The notes beneath the pieces are model-generated. The model did not search any database, was not told where the DNA came from, and saw nothing but the letters and a program-made list of their open reading frames with translations. 64,000 nucleotides of DNA, from the NCBI GenBank assembly GCA_001458075.1, contig LN899469.1, positions 2,676,022-2,740,021 on the forward strand, written 5' to 3'. The translations under genes were made by a program, and so were the position numbers. This document shows, in pieces, positions 25,550 through 38,300 of this stretch. The stretch's first letter is position 1. Each line of letters begins with the position of its first letter. This DNA comes from Idiomarinaceae bacterium HL-53. Its GTDB lineage: Bacteria; Pseudomonadota; Gammaproteobacteria; Enterobacterales; Alteromonadaceae.

Positions 25550-26759
25550 CCAACATAATGTTTTCGTCTTCGACACCCAAGTCTTTCAACATGTTAATCA
25601 CCGCCGCATTCATTACGGGCGGACCACACATGTAGAATTCGCAGTCTTCTGGTGCAGGATGGTTTTTCAAATAGTTCTCGAACAGAACATTATGAATAAA
25701 CCCAGTGTACCCTTCCCAATTATCTTCAGGGAGCGGATCAGAGAGTGCTACGTGCCATTCAAAGTTATCGTTTTCGCGTTGTAACATGTCGAAATCATCA
25801 ACATAGAACATTTCACGCTTCGAACGTGCACCGTACCAGAAGCTCACCTTACGCTTGGTTTTCAATCGGCGCATTTGGTCAAAGATATGCGAACGCATAG
25901 GCGCCATACCTGCACCACCCCCAATGAATACCATTTCCGCTTCTGTTTCTTTCGCGAAGAACTCACCGAATGGGCCAGAAATTGTCGCCTTATCGCCCGC
26001 TTTCAAGCTGAAAATATATGAAGACATCTTCCCTGGTGGAAGGCTCATATCACTTGGCGGTGGCGTAGCAATACGCACGTTCAACATGATCATGCCTTCT
26101 TCTTCCGGATAGTTCGCCATAGAGTATGCGCGGATCGTTTCGTCATCTACCTTGCTTTCAAGGTTAAAGATACCGAACTTCTCCCAATCACCACGGAAAC
26201 GCTCTGCTACGTCGAAATCTTTAAATTTCACATGGTAAGGCGGCGCTTCGATCTGAATATACCCCCCTGCACGGAAAGGTACAGACTCACCGTCTGGAAT
26301 TTCCAAGACCAACTCTTTAATAAAGGTTGCTACGTTGTCATTAGAGCGAACGGTACAATCCCATTTCTTGATCCCGAAGACTTCTTCCTCAAGTTCAATT
26401 TTCATGTTTTGCTTTACGTTCACTTGGCACGACAAACGTGCGCCATGGCGCGCTTCACCACGAGAAATGTGGTCACGCTCTGTAGGCAGAATGTCTCCAC
26501 CGCCTTCTTTAATGTGCACGATACATTGGCCACAAGAGCCACCACCGCCACAAGCTGACGATACGAAAATACCTGCATTTGCCAGCGCGCCCAATAATTT
26601 GGTTCCAGGCTGGGTCGTGATGGTTTTCGATTCGTCATCGTTAATTACGATCTGGACATCACCGGAAGGTACTAACTTTGAGCGTGCAACCATGATGATT
26701 ACAACCAGAGCTAATACGATTACCGTGAACATGCCCACGCCAAGATATATTTCTTGCAT
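25533..26759 (-). CDS. nqrF: Na+-NQR subunit F, NADH-oxidising flavoprotein
   Basis: A 408-residue entry subunit that takes electrons from NADH. It has an N-terminal membrane helix ([18 protein letters not shown]), a ferredoxin domain with Cys cluster [11 protein letters not shown] and a fourth Cys in RLSCQ, an FAD domain (RAYSMANYP) and an NADH domain ([20 protein letters not shown]). It ends with the conserved LDDFGG. All ligands needed for one [2Fe-2S] cluster and FAD are present. A 46-base gap separates it from nqrE, and its stop overlaps the ApbE-like gene start. Confidence 0.96.
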   Translation of the reverse strand: MQEIYLGVGMFTVIVLALVVIIMVARSKLVPSGDVQIVINDDESKTITTQPGTKLLGALANAGIFVSSACGGGGSCGQCIVHIKEGGGDILPTERDHISRGEARHGARLSCQVNVKQNMKIELEEEVFGIKKWDCTVRSNDNVATFIKELVLEIPDGESVPFRAGGYIQIEAPPYHVKFKDFDVAERFRGDWEKFGIFNLESKVDDETIRAYSMANYPEEEGMIMLNVRIATPPPSDMSLPPGKMSSYIFSLKAGDKATISGPFGEFFAKETEAEMVFIGGGAGMAPMRSHIFDQMRRLKTKRKVSFWYGARSKREMFYVDDFDMLQRENDNFEWHVALSDPLPEDNWEGYTGFIHNVLFENYLKNHPAPEDCEFYMCGPPVMNAAVINMLKDLGVEDENIMLDDFGG

Positions 26760-26805
26760 CGACTCGTTCCTTATATTCCCACTACTTCATTACACCGAGG
26801 GGTTA

Positions 26806-27414
26806 TTACAGGGATACGCCGGAAAACGACATAAAGCCCAAACCAATCAGACCCGTGCTGATAAACGTAATACCAAGACCGCGCAAGCCGTCTGGAATAT
26901 CAGCGTATTTTAACTTCTCACGTACTGCAGCGAGCAAGGTAATGGCTAAGGCCCAGCCAACACCGCTACCAACGCCATACACGACCGACTCAGTAAAGTT
27001 ATAGTCGCGCTCGACCATGAACAGCACGCCACCAAAAATTGCACAGTTCACCGTAATCAACGGCAGGAAGATTCCTAACGCGTTATAAAGTGATGGCAAA
27101 AATTTATCGAGTGCCATTTCCAGTATCTGAACCAGCGCCGCAATAATGCCGATAAAGGTTAAGAAACGTAAGAAGCTTAAGTCTGCATCAGGGAAACCTG
27201 CCCAAGCGAGCGCCCCAGGTGCAAGCACAAATGTATTCACAAGGTTACTTGCGGGTACCGATAGTCCAAGAACCACGATAACCGCAACACCCAAACCAAT
27301 AGCCGTTGTTACTTTCTTAGACACCGCTAAGAACGTACACATACCAAGGAAGAACGACAACGCGAGGTTTTCAATGAAAATCGCTCGCACAAACATACTA
27401 ATATAATGTTCCAT
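26806..27414 (-). CDS. nqrE: Na+-NQR subunit E
   Basis: A 202-residue integral membrane subunit with six hydrophobic helices. Cys26 ([11 protein letters not shown]) and the later Cys in [10 protein letters not shown] are the ligands that, together with two from NqrD, hold the membrane iron centre. NqrE and NqrD are inverted-topology homologues. The gene begins 2 bases after nqrD ends. Confidence 0.95.
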   Translation of the reverse strand: MEHYISMFVRAIFIENLALSFFLGMCTFLAVSKKVTTAIGLGVAVIVVLGLSVPASNLVNTFVLAPGALAWAGFPDADLSFLRFLTFIGIIAALVQILEMALDKFLPSLYNALGIFLPLITVNCAIFGGVLFMVERDYNFTESVVYGVGSGVGWALAITLLAAVREKLKYADIPDGLRGLGITFISTGLIGLGFMSFSGVSL

Positions 27415-27416
27415 GC

Positions 27417-28052
27417 TTACGACTCCTTCGCTTCAACTTGTTCAGGGCGGAAGGTACGAAGTACCCAAATAAACCCACCAATAATAAAGAATGCACTCGG
27501 TGGCATGACTAGCAAACCTACAGGCGTAAACCAGCCGCCTTCACTCGCTAATGCAAGAATCTGGTAACCGAACAAGCTGCCAGAACCAAACAACTCACGA
27601 ATAAAGCCTACGGTGAGTAGCACAACTGAATAGCCCAACCCATTACCAATACCGTCCATAAAAGACATCATCGGCGGCTCTTTCATAGCAAACGCTTCGG
27701 CACGGCCCATCACGATACAGTTGGTAATAATCAAACCAACGAATACAGAGAGCTCTTGCGCGATGTCGTATGCGTAAGCACGTAAGATTTGGTCTACCAC
27801 AATTACTAAGCTCGCGATAATCGTCATTTGCACGATAATCCGAACACTCGAAGGAATATGGTTACGAATAATCGAGATAAACAGGTTTGAGAAAGCAGTT
27901 ACAAACGTAAGTGCTAAACACATCACCAATGTTTTATCTAAAGTTGAGGTCACTGCAAGTGCAGAACAAACCCCAAGAATTTGCAACGCGATTGGGTTAT
28001 TCGCAAAAATAGGCCCAAACAGCGTTTGCTTTATTTCTTTTGCGCTAGCCAT
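27417..28052 (-). CDS. nqrD: Na+-NQR subunit D
   Basis: A 211-residue integral membrane subunit with six helices. Cys29 ([10 protein letters not shown]) and the Cys in [14 protein letters not shown] complete the iron site shared with NqrE. The N-terminal [17 protein letters not shown] is the normal NqrD signature. The ATG overlaps the nqrC stop codon by one base (TAATG), indicating coupled translation. Confidence 0.95.
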   Translation of the reverse strand: MASAKEIKQTLFGPIFANNPIALQILGVCSALAVTSTLDKTLVMCLALTFVTAFSNLFISIIRNHIPSSVRIIVQMTIIASLVIVVDQILRAYAYDIAQELSVFVGLIITNCIVMGRAEAFAMKEPPMMSFMDGIGNGLGYSVVLLTVGFIRELFGSGSLFGYQILALASEGGWFTPVGLLVMPPSAFFIIGGFIWVLRTFRPEQVEAKES

Positions 28053-28816
28053 TAGAGAATCGCTCCTTGTTCACGGAGTTTTGCCAACAACGGACCATAG
28101 CCCGAGTCACCTAACCAGAACTCTAGTGTGTTATCTACGCCGTTACTCGTAATTGTAGCACCTGAGAGTGCGTCTACACCATTCGACTGAGAGCCTGCAC
28201 CTTTCGCAACTGTAATGGTTACTTCACCGCTGTCGTTTACAGCAGTTAAGCCTTTGAAATTCGCAGTCCAACGAGGGTTTTGAATTTCACCACCGAGGCC
28301 CGGTGTTTCCTGGTGTCTGTAGAAATAGATATCTCGCACAGTTTTACCGTCTGATTCAATCGCGAGGAAGGCATACATCGTACCCCACAAGCCAGCACCA
28401 CGAATATCCATCACATAGGTCTGTACATTGCCTTGCTCGTCTGCAACTGCGAAGATCGGAATCTCTTTCCGCAAATCACGAACACCCGCTTGAGACGCTT
28501 CCGACGATTGGGGTACAACCTCAACTTCAGCCAAATGCGCGTCAAGTGCTACCAACGAATCGTACGGCGTGACCTCACCGGTGTCTTGATTAAAAGTTCC
28601 TACTTTCACACGTTCGGCGAATACTTCACTCACTGAGCGTGAGCCTGCGTCAACACCGGCGGTGCTTAAAATGTTAGTTTGCTTGGCAACTGCTGCATTT
28701 GCTTCTTGCTTGCTTTTCAAACCAACCGCAGCACCTGAAACAATGATTGAACACACTAAACAGAGTGCCACCACCACCGTGAAGGTTTTGCTTAAAGTGT
28801 CATTGCTTTTAGACAT
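28052..28816 (-). CDS. nqrC: Na+-NQR subunit C, covalent-FMN subunit
   Basis: A 254-residue periplasm-facing flavoprotein with one N-terminal helix. The FMN attachment motif is intact: SGATIT near residue 218, with Thr as the acceptor for phosphoester-linked FMN. Other signatures include [16 protein letters not shown] and [12 protein letters not shown] take the ATG at 28816 (MSKSND) rather than the upstream TTG; it overlaps nqrB by 8 bases. Intact flavinylation sites here and in NqrB mean the cell still needs a working ApbE. Confidence 0.95.
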   Translation of the reverse strand: MSKSNDTLSKTFTVVVALCLVCSIIVSGAAVGLKSKQEANAAVAKQTNILSTAGVDAGSRSVSEVFAERVKVGTFNQDTGEVTPYDSLVALDAHLAEVEVVPQSSEASQAGVRDLRKEIPIFAVADEQGNVQTYVMDIRGAGLWGTMYAFLAIESDGKTVRDIYFYRHQETPGLGGEIQNPRWTANFKGLTAVNDSGEVTITVAKGAGSQSNGVDALSGATITSNGVDNTLEFWLGDSGYGPLLAKLREQGAIL

Positions 28817-30053
28817 GGCGTGCAACCCTCCGCTTAATGTTGGCCTGTACTACAAAGTGGTCAAACAATGGTGCGAATACGTTCGCGAACAGAATCGCAA
28901 GCATAATCCCCTCTGGGAACGCTGGGTTAATCACGCGAATCATCACGGTCATGAAGCCGATCAAAATACCGTAAGCCCATTTACCATTGTTGGTAAACGA
29001 CGCTGAAACCGGGTCGGTTGCCATAAAGAACATACCGAACGCGAAACCACCAATCACTAAGTGCCAATACCACGGCATAGCGAACATAGCATTCGTGTCA
29101 CTGCCGATGAGGTTCAGTAGGCCAGAGAATGCAACCATACCAATGAACACACCACCCACAATACGCCATGAAGCGATGCGGAAATAGATAAGCGCTAAAC
29201 CACCGATCAAGATTGCAAGCGTAGAGACTTCTCCTACTGAGCCTGGAATACGACCAATGAAGGCGTCCATCCAAGTCCAAACATGGTCATCAACACCAAT
29301 CGTTCCCAGATCGAAGCTCGCAAGGTCTGTAGCATAATTCGCGTTTCCATTGAACGCTTCCGTCAATGCAGTCGCGCCAGTGTAGCCATCAGCTGCTGTC
29401 CATACTTTGTCACCCGAAATCGCGGCCGGGAATGAGAAGTACAAGAATGCACGACCTGTAAGCGCCGGGTTCAAGAAGTTACGACCCGTGCCACCGAAGA
29501 TCTCTTTACCTACCACGATACCGAAAGTGATACCGAGCGCCACCTGCCATAAAGGAATGGTGGCCGGAAGAATCAACGAGAACAGCACCGAGGTTACGAA
29601 GAATCCTTCGTTCACTTCGTGCTTACGAATCGAGGCGAATAATACTTCCCAGAAGCCACCGACTGCGAAGGTCACTGCATAAATAGGTAAGTAGAAGCAA
29701 GCGCCGTACCACAACATGGTACCCCAGCCTGCATTTTCAAAGCTGCCACCCAACATTTGGAATAAACCCACCTGCCATACATCGGCAAGTTGATAGCCTT
29801 CGGCAAGCGCTAAAGACGCTTGATAACCCACGTTGTACATACCATAGAACATGGCAGGGAAGGTCATCATCCACACCAAAATCATGATACGTTTCAAGTC
29901 AACGTTGTCACGAACGTGCGTGGTGCCTTTATTGGTTTTGCCTGGCGTGTAGAGAATCGTAGCGACCGCTTCGTAAAGCGCATACCACTTTTCGTACTTC
30001 CCGCCCTTTTCAAAGTTCGGCTCAATCTGCTCAATATAGTTTTTCAAGCTCAT
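28809..30053 (-). CDS. nqrB: Na+-NQR subunit B, sodium-translocating subunit
   Basis: A 414-residue membrane subunit with about ten helices. It forms the sodium path and carries riboflavin and covalent FMN. The FMN motif DGYTGATAL is present near residue 226 with the Thr acceptor. The N-terminal cytoplasmic segment [12 protein letters not shown] and [20 protein letters not shown] are characteristic. It lies 4 bases after nqrA. Confidence 0.95.
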   Translation of the reverse strand: MSLKNYIEQIEPNFEKGGKYEKWYALYEAVATILYTPGKTNKGTTHVRDNVDLKRIMILVWMMTFPAMFYGMYNVGYQASLALAEGYQLADVWQVGLFQMLGGSFENAGWGTMLWYGACFYLPIYAVTFAVGGFWEVLFASIRKHEVNEGFFVTSVLFSLILPATIPLWQVALGITFGIVVGKEIFGGTGRNFLNPALTGRAFLYFSFPAAISGDKVWTAADGYTGATALTEAFNGNANYATDLASFDLGTIGVDDHVWTWMDAFIGRIPGSVGEVSTLAILIGGLALIYFRIASWRIVGGVFIGMVAFSGLLNLIGSDTNAMFAMPWYWHLVIGGFAFGMFFMATDPVSASFTNNGKWAYGILIGFMTVMIRVINPAFPEGIMLAILFANVFAPLFDHFVVQANIKRRVARHV

Positions 30054-30057
30054 GACA

Positions 30058-31398
30058 TCAGCCCTCTTTCTCGATGGTGGTCAAGACATTGCGAAGCAAC
30101 GGGCCGAAGTCGTATTTGCCAGGGCACACATAGGTACACAATGCCAAATCTTCCTCGTCCAACTCCAGCGCACCGAGTGCTTGGGCACTTTCGATATCAT
30201 TTGAACAGAGGTCACGGAGTAACAATGTTGGCACGATATCTAAGGGCATTACACGCTCGTAGTTCCCAATTGGAACCATCGCACGGTCTGAACCATTAGT
30301 AGAAGCATTCATATTGAATAGCTTGTTCGGACGCAAATGGCCAGTGTATGCACGAGTAATTGAGTGCATTTCTTTACCCGGCCAAATCCAACCGAAAAGT
30401 AATTTCTCGTCGCCTTCCTCGAGCAAGGAAACCTGCGTATGGAAACGACCTAAATAAGCGTGAGGTCCATTCGCTTTGTGCCCGTTCAATACAGAACCAG
30501 ACACAACACGCACATTCTCGCCGCTTGTTTCTTCTGCTAACAGATCGTTCAAGCTCGCGCCTAGAACAGTACGTAGCAAACGCGGATTCTTTGCACACGG
30601 GCCGCCAACAGCAACTACACGCTTGGTATAAAGCTCGCCCGTAGTAAACAAGTGGCCAATCGCAATCACGTCTTGAGCATTCAGGTGCCATACGTGGTAA
30701 CTCATATTCACGCCTTCTAGGAAGTGAATATGTGTTCCTACGTTACCCGCTGGGTGAACACCTTTAAAAGTTTCATGTGTCACCGGTGCACTGTCGAAGC
30801 TCAAATCAGCTTCTGGCGTGCTGCAAACGTAAAGCTTTCCTTCCGTTAAACGGCTTAAAACCTTCAAACCATTTTGGAATGCTTCTTCGTTTTCTTTAAT
30901 CGCCAGCACCGGATCGCCCGCTAATGGATTCGTGTCCATTGCGTTTACGAAAATCGCTTTCGGAGTGCTATCTAACTTCGGAGAACGGGAATATGGGCGA
31001 GTACGAAGCGCAGTCCAAAGCCCAGATTCCACCAGGTTTTTCTGCACGTTTTCGCGAGAGAGCTGCAACAGCTTGCCGGCGTCGTACTTGTCAAACGTAA
31101 CCTGCTCGTCGCCGCTAATTTCTATCACGACAGACTGCAACACTCTACGCTTGCCTCGGTTAACTTGAATCACCTTACCGGCGGCAGGAGCAGTGAACTT
31201 CACACCTGGATTCTTTTTATCTTCAAAAAGAACCTGACCTTTTTTTACTTGGTCATCGACCTGCACATGCATAGTCGGGCGCATACCCACATACTCTTCA
31301 CCCAATACGGCAACGGTCTTGATGGCGGGGCCATCCTCGATAATTTGCTGTGGTGCGCCCGCAATAGGCACATCCAATCCTTTCTTTATCGTAATCAT
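30058..31398 (-). CDS. nqrA: Na+-NQR subunit A
   Basis: A 446-residue cytoplasmic-side subunit, the first gene of the operon. It begins [17 protein letters not shown] and contains the conserved [26 protein letters not shown] and [17 protein letters not shown]. NqrA contributes to ubiquinone binding and complex stability. I take the ATG at 31398 from the family's usual N-terminus; an in-frame GTG at 31410 would add four residues, and neither has a strong Shine-Dalgarno. The operon promoter must lie within 31399-31520, before the REP hairpins. Confidence 0.95.
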   Translation of the reverse strand: MITIKKGLDVPIAGAPQQIIEDGPAIKTVAVLGEEYVGMRPTMHVQVDDQVKKGQVLFEDKKNPGVKFTAPAAGKVIQVNRGKRRVLQSVVIEISGDEQVTFDKYDAGKLLQLSRENVQKNLVESGLWTALRTRPYSRSPKLDSTPKAIFVNAMDTNPLAGDPVLAIKENEEAFQNGLKVLSRLTEGKLYVCSTPEADLSFDSAPVTHETFKGVHPAGNVGTHIHFLEGVNMSYHVWHLNAQDVIAIGHLFTTGELYTKRVVAVGGPCAKNPRLLRTVLGASLNDLLAEETSGENVRVVSGSVLNGHKANGPHAYLGRFHTQVSLLEEGDEKLLFGWIWPGKEMHSITRAYTGHLRPNKLFNMNASTNGSDRAMVPIGNYERVMPLDIVPTLLLRDLCSNDIESAQALGALELDEEDLALCTYVCPGKYDFGPLLRNVLTTIEKEG

Positions 31399-31520
31399 AC
31401 GCGTTTGCACTACTCAATTTTAGGGAAGATTGAAAGCTCAAAATTCGTTACGCAACAGAAAAACCCTGTACTTTACGCGGCAATAGTTTAGCAGTTTTTT
31501 ACAATAACAGTCTAGGCATG

Positions 31521-31555
31521 ATTGGGGTCAGAGGATTTTTTCCTCTGACCCCAAT
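31521..31555. repeat. REP hairpin 1 at the RAYT locus
   Basis: A perfect 15-bp stem: ATTGGGGTCAGAGGA (31521-31535), a five-T loop, and TCCTCTGACCCCAAT (31541-31555). Together with the next hairpin it flanks a 63-base spacer, giving the two-hairpin REPIN layout. It also stands upstream of nqrA on the other strand. Confidence 0.9.
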
Positions 31556-31618
31556 CCACTCGCCAATCACTGATTCCCCTCCAATCTACCCAAATCCCCG
31601 AAATCATCAACTACCCTG

Positions 31619-31653
31619 AATGGGGTCAGAGGAAAAAATCCTCTGACCCCATT
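31619..31653. repeat. REP hairpin 2 at the RAYT locus
   Basis: A perfect 15-bp stem: AATGGGGTCAGAGGA (31619-31633), a five-A loop, and TCCTCTGACCCCATT (31639-31653). The loop is the complement of that in hairpin 1, consistent with an inverted arrangement. It ends just before AAGGAG, the ribosome-binding site of the transposase gene. Confidence 0.9.
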
Positions 31654-31671
31654 CAATAAAAGGAGAATTTT

Positions 31672-32304
31672 GTGGCACGGAAGCTTAGGGAAACGGCGGC
31701 GGGGTTGCCGCTTCATATTATTCACAGGGGTAACAACCGGATGGTCTGTTTTCTCGACGATCAAGATCGCGGCTGTTATTTGAATTGGATGAATTTGTAC
31801 CGGCAGAAATACAATGTATCGGTTCATGCGTGGGTACTGATGAGTAACCACATCCACATGCTTTGCACACCTCACGAAAAATATGCAGCTAGCCAAATGA
31901 TGAAATGCCTAGCGGCACGATACGTAAGGTACTTCAATTCGAAATATGCAAGAACCGGTACGCTCTGGGAAGGGCGGTTTAAATCATTTCCGGTTTTCTG
32001 CGATGTCTATCTTTTAACTCTTTATCGTTACATCGAGTTAAATCCTGTGAGAGCTCATTTAGTGAGTACACCGCGTGAATACCACTGGTCTAGTTACAAA
32101 ACCAATGCCTATGGCCGCTCATCTAACTTAATCACACCGCACTCCACTTATTTAGAATTGGGAAAATCAGAAAAAGTTCGCCAAAAGAAGTACAAAGACC
32201 TCATAAAAGAGAGCGTAAACCAAGAGAGCCTTCGGAAAATTGGTTTAAATCCCAAAGAGTTAGGCATCGAACTAAGATTGGGGTCAGAGGAAAAGATCCT
32301 CTGA
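31672..32304 (+). CDS. RAYT, REP-associated tyrosine transposase
   Basis: A 210-residue Y1 transposase of the REP-associated group, single-copy relatives of IS200 TnpA that mobilise or maintain REP hairpins. Visible are GLPLHIIHRGNNRMVCF, the HUH motif MSNHIHML (~residue 60), WEGRFKSFPV and the catalytic tyrosine in TLYRYIELNPVRAHLV (~118). The GTG start follows AAGGAG. The last eight codons and the TGA stop are encoded by the left arm and loop of a REP hairpin, which shows how closely gene and repeat are joined. REP hairpins flank both sides. Confidence 0.92.
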   Translation: MARKLRETAAGLPLHIIHRGNNRMVCFLDDQDRGCYLNWMNLYRQKYNVSVHAWVLMSNHIHMLCTPHEKYAASQMMKCLAARYVRYFNSKYARTGTLWEGRFKSFPVFCDVYLLTLYRYIELNPVRAHLVSTPREYHWSSYKTNAYGRSSNLITPHSTYLELGKSEKVRQKKYKDLIKESVNQESLRKIGLNPKELGIELRLGSEEKIL

Positions 32305-32312
32305 CCCCAATC
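32276..32312. repeat. REP hairpin 3, overlapping the RAYT stop codon
   Basis: A 16-bp stem: GATTGGGGTCAGAGGA (32276-32291), a five-base loop AAAGA, and TCCTCTGACCCCAATC (32297-32312). It contains the end of the RAYT frame and sits 6 bases from the stop of the giant protein gene on the other strand, so it may act as a transcription or mRNA-stability barrier for both. Confidence 0.9.
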
Positions 32313-32318
32313 AGGGTT

Positions 32319-35300
32319 TTAAAATTGGAAGTTGAGGCTGAGGGTTAATGTAGAAAGTGCATCATCTAACTCATACGAGCGCCAGCGTAGCTTGAGCGCG
32401 GTTTGCTCATGGAACTGATAGCCCATATTCACGCCATAAAACATATCTGCACCCGCTTCACGCGTTCCAAGGCGGTTGCCGTCTGAAGAAACGCTACGCC
32501 GCTTCGAAAGCCAGTCAAATACCCCCACTTCCGCACCTAACTGCCAGCGCTCACTCACCGCGAATTGCCGCTGCAACCCAAACGTCACGCCGCTCCCACG
32601 CACCGGCAGCTCACGCTCTGCCAATACAAACGCCTGCTCAGGCATCGTCGTATCAACGCGAACGCGCATATCGCCCGAGCCCAAATCAACATAACCCACC
32701 GACGCCGTCCAGCCTTCTGCAAAGCGCAAGTCCACCTGAGCAAATTGGGCATAATCGCGATACTTATAGCGCTCCAACGTCGCGCCCGCCGGTAAAGCCG
32801 CCTCAATATCTGCACGTCGCTTTTCCGTACTACCATAGCCCGCGCCAATCTCGAAGCCCCAACCCGTGCCAGCTGCAACCGCCACCGGCTGCACCATCAA
32901 AAGCCCCACGAACATCAGCGACAAGGCAACACCGCCACCCCGCCGCCAAACCGTACGCACCAGCCCTTGGCGATAAAGCCACACCAACGCCAACAACAAC
33001 ATCAACTCCATCGACCAACTTCCTCGTGAGGTTTTGCCATTAATCACAATGGTCTCAACAACCGCAAGTGACACTTCTGCGCGCCCTGAAGCCTGCGCTC
33101 CTAGCTCGTCTTCCACCGTGTAAGTAATCACATCCACACCACCAAAACCAACTCGCGGTGTATAACGAATGCGCTGATTACCAAGCACTTCCACTGAGCC
33201 TTGCTGTGCCGATGCACCCACCACCGACAAATAATGCCCTTCCTCGTCGAAGTCGTTCGCAAGCACATCAATCTCAATTGGCGTGCGGTCGTCGGTACTG
33301 GCGAAGTCTGTTTCCGCAACCGGAGGAAGGTTGGTTACGACCTCAATGGTAATCACACCCTCACCAATACCACCCTCACCATCGCTTACGGTGTAAGCAA
33401 TCGAACTAGTCCCAGCGAAATTCTCGGGAGGAACGAACAAGAGGAACTGTTGATCTATCACCGTGACTTCGCCAAGAGCAGCAGTTGCAGCAATCACACG
33501 TAACGGGTCACCGTCCTCGTCCGAGGCTGTACCAAGTACCTCTATTTCATGCTCAAGATTCCATCTCAACGTTAAAGACAAGTCACTTGCTGTTGGTGCA
33601 ATATTGCCAGTATCGCGCACTGCAAGCCCGCCTGGATCCTCAATGTTGCCGTCAACTTTACCATCTGCGTCGTTCGGACCACCGTCCTCAAGTTTCAACT
33701 GCACACAATAATGACCCTCTTGAAGTCCAGGCTGCCAGGCACTACTAGCAACTGCTGGACAAATTCCGGGCTCGCCAAGCGCACTATAAACCGCATTGTT
33801 CTCATCGATCACGAAATCCTGCCATGCATCGTTGATATATTTCCGATAAACAGCATTCGAAGGTAACGTTCCCCGCTGCGGAAGAACAACAAAAGCACTA
33901 TTACCCGCGCGGCCGATATTAGTAATTGTGAAGTCGAAAACACCCCCAGCATTTAAATATTCTTGGTCCTCATTCACTAAGCCAGGAACGCTAGTACCTT
34001 GCACTTGAATAGCTCCCGACTCACTTTCCATCGAAACACGACCTCGTCGAATACAAGTACCAGGTTCAGTTTCAACTAAGTACCGGTTACGTTGAGCAAC
34101 TTGCTGCTGAATTACATTACAAGGCATGTTCAAATCCAAGTAATCTGGAATTCCATCACCGTCCGAGTCCTTATGACCCTGAATATTGTCAGGAATACCA
34201 TCTCCGTTTGAGTCCTCCGAACCCAATTCAGGAAGCGCTGCTACCACACGTACTTCAGGCGAATATACAAACACCCGTTGTTCTCCTGAGCGCTCTGTTA
34301 ATGTAAGCTCGAATCCAAAACTTGAGGGGTCACTGCTGGCCAAAGAAGTATCGTAAATAGGATAGTAGCCATCATTTAACCATTCATACTGGTTCTCGAA
34401 AGCTCCGTAATCATAAGAATCCTGATTTAAAATCACCTTCAAAGTACCTTCAAACTGGCTTGGATCAAAGTTTGAACCGGTTATAAAACTAAATTGGACA
34501 GGACTGTCCACTTCTACAGTCGTAACCCGCTCCTTCGTTTCGTAATCTCGAATAACTGCATCTAACATCGGAATCGGAGTCTCTCTCGTAAAGGAAACAT
34601 CCGAGCGCTTTCGATTCGCAAAGTTTCCTTCTCCGGCTAATGAAACGCGCGACATCCCCCCCTCGTCAGGAATTCCAAAATTGACCACTGTGTGGGTTAT
34701 CCGTGCCTCGGTTCCACTGATTATTTCTAATTTCGACACAGTAGAGGGTTGGTCCTGCTCAAATAAATTTTCAATCTCATAATCAATTTCTATCGGATAC
34801 TCTGGAGCCTCTCCGTTAAGCGAAACCAATACGTCCACACTGGTAGTCACACCACTTCCTATTTGAACGGTCTTGTCACGCTCGATTGATATTAACGGGT
34901 CAACCCAAACGTCTTGTGTAACGAAGCTTTCTCTACCTTCAGAGTCCACCGCGCGCCAATTTACCGTGTTGCGTCCTGGCTTGAAACGGTTATTAGGATC
35001 TACAGCAGTAACAGTCACCGGATTACTATTAACGTCGTAAGCAAGCGGCGGCGTTAGCGGAATACGAGTCAGTAGCCCCGTCGCATTGACTCGTAAAAGC
35101 TCTGGCTCTTCAATATAAGGAGCATCGTCGTCACTTTCCTTGCGGATCACAACGATCACTGTCGCTTGGTCGAGTCCATCATATTCATCCACAATGCTGT
35201 AATTGAACTCAAACCGCCCGTTAAAGCGGCTACCCGGTTGCGAAGTAAAGTATACGATTCCATCTATCACATTAAGCGTACCGATAGAGTTAGATATAGG

Positions 35301-38300
35301 CTCGACCGTTATACCCAATGAGTGTCCGTCAGGGTCCTCGTCATTCGCCAACACATCGAGGGCATAAGTTTGCTCATCGTTATAATTAACGATAAACACA
35401 TCGTCATTTGCAATTGGTGCTCTGTTAACGAAGTTCACAACGACAGTGACTCGGTATATATCAGAGCCATATTCACCGTTCAGAACACGATAAGTAAATG
35501 TCTCTGTACCTGAGAAATCTTCATAAGGTGTGTAAATCATCGCTAAACCATCAACCTCAACGTTTCCATTAAGTGGGCTGGCAACAATTTCTAGCACGGT
35601 CGAATCTATCGCATTCGAAATGCTTGGCTGTAATAGAGCCTCCGTTCTCATATCAATGGTTGTTTCTAAATCTTCGCCCACAGGCAAAGCAAGATATTGT
35701 GCCTTGATACTTAAATCACTAATAACCGCACTAAAGTCTTTGTCCCAGCCAATAAAGACAAACCCCTCACGATTTGGAGCCTCAGGCGCAGTCGCAGAAT
35801 TATTGTAATTCACCAGCTGTGTCTTCAGCACCGTGTCGTTATAGTCCAAGAACGTTACAGTAAACACCTGTACCGCGAAGTTCGCAGTCACCGTCTTGGC
35901 CCCGTCGATAGTCACAGTGCAAGTGCCTAGGGAAGCCTCTCCACAACCAGACCAGCCTGTGAACGTATAACCAACCGCCGGTGTTGCGGTGAGCTCAACC
36001 CCCGAGTCCTTTTCAAACGCTGAAGAGCACACCGCATCCGAACCCACGCCACAAGCAATCGACTCAGCAAACGGATCGGTACTGTTTGTACTCTCAACCA
36101 CACCTGAGCCATTTCTCGCAACAGTAAGTTCAAAGCGTACCGGTTTAACGAGACGCACGGCAGCGATTCCCGCGCTGTAACTACCAATTTCTGCTACTTG
36201 GAAGTTTACGGACTGAGTTCGCCCTCCTATAACCGGGTCAGCATCTCGGCTCCAGTAGTTGTAAATCGGAGTGTCCGAATTGGGAATGTATGTCATCGGG
36301 AACGCTAGCGTATTGATCGTCGGTTGCGTATTACCTGAAGGTATTTCACATTCTTTCGAATCTAAGTCGATACCGTAAGAATTGGTGGTCGAGCAATAAA
36401 CCAGTGTCGCTAAGTGGCTGATCGACGGCGCAACAAAGCCCCCTTCAGCAGTCACGTTTCGAGCATCAGCTCCTGAGCTAAAGCTCGTTGCATCACCCGC
36501 ACAGCCACCATTTTCCCAAGTTTGGCCAACTGAACAACGCTGCCACACTAAACCGGTCACTTTATCCAAAACTAAGCTCGGATCGTCTTGAACTACGTAA
36601 CGACCATCGATTTCCTCGCCCGGCACCACCGGGAAATAGATATCGAAGGTGGCAGTCACCTGATTCAACTCATCGATTCTTACAGAACACGCGTTTTCTG
36701 CAGTGATTGCAGTACAGCCGGCCCATTCAGTGAACTCCATACCAGCATCAGGCATTGCAACCAACGTCACTAATGAGTTACCGGGGAAGCTGGCAAGACA
36801 AGTTTCACCACAGTCGATTTCCCCAGTTTCACCGCCATTTGCGTTCACACTCACAACAGCGCCGGTGCCGGGGCCTTCTTTGCTAACAGAGAGTTCAAAA
36901 TTATTTGGCTCCCCAGCTCGCACCAAACGGGCAAATGCTTGATTTGTCTCCACGGGCTCAATGTCAGTAACATCTATACCCCCCACCACGAATGAAGCAA
37001 ACCAAGCCTGGTTCGAATCCACCTCGTTTTGGGTAGCCGACCAGTACAGACCGAAGTCCCGGGTCGGCGTATTCGGGAACGCCGTTGTATTTATCGTAGG
37101 CACATCATATCCACTAAATGAGCTACTACAGGCTGCATCCGTGCCGTTCGAGTCGTAGGTGCCGGTATTCGAACAATAAATAATCTGGCGAAGTTGATCA
37201 CGTGTTGGCAATACAAAGTCTTCTTCCGCCGTCAATGCACTCGCCGCATACCAATCAAATTTTTGTGCGTTCTCAGTGTCGGTACAAGTACCATTCGACC
37301 AAGTTTGACCCACACTACAACGCTGCCACTCGTCACCTGTGACTTTGTCGCGCACAATGCTGCCATCAACAATAATTTCATAACGGCTATTGATTTCAAT
37401 CGGGTAATCAATCTCAAAACGTGCAGTAACTGATTTCGCGGCATCCATAGTCACCGTGCAGGTGTTGGTATCAGAAGTACAGCCTTCCCAGCCCACAAAC
37501 TTTGAGTTCGTTCCGGGCGTAGGCGTTGCTGTGAGCGTTACCTGCAATGGCATTGCGAGCGTACTCTCGAATTCAAAAGTACAGGTTTCACCGCAGTTAA
37601 TACCTGCAGGTTCACTTATAACCGCTCCAGAACCGTCGCCTGCTGCTAATACCGACAATTCATAAATTACAGGCGGTGCTGATTTTACCAATCGAACGGC
37701 ACTAGCGACCGTCTGATTAGCAGTGCCTTCAGAACCATTCCAAAAGTCTAATCTGTCATAAACACCTTCGGAGCCTGTATTCGTCCAATACGGAGGAACC
37801 ACAAAGTCAGCTGAATTGGGGAAGGCCTCTTCATTAATGTTAGGCTGAGGATCTTCAGATAAACAAGGACTGACAGCATCTGGAACGCCATAACCACGCT
37901 CAGGACCACAATAAACTATAGTTCTGAGCTCCCCCAGTGTAGGAATTGTAAACTCGGTTCCCTCAGCCTGCGCAAGCGCTTCAGGAAACGTGTACCCCTG
38001 CGGATTGCTTAAGCAGTTCGCTGTCGCGTTATCCCAGGTTTGCCCCTCTGCACAACGCTTCCAAATGTGCCCTGTAACCAAATCAAGCACCGTACTCGTG
38101 TCTTCCAACACTTCATAGCGGTTATCGATAATGTAACCCGCTTCAGAGGAAGGAGGAGCTACCACAATTTCCGTAAACGTCGCCGTCACGCTTTTCGCGG
38201 CATCCATCGTCACCGTGCAGCTATTCGTTTCAGAGGTACAACCTGCCCAGCTCGAGAACTCATACCCTTCTGCAGCTGCAGCGGTCAGGGTCACTTGCGT

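Noticed and set aside
26335..26913. 192-residue plus-strand frame
   Set aside because: It is antisense to nqrF and nqrE; both are unmistakable on the minus strand.
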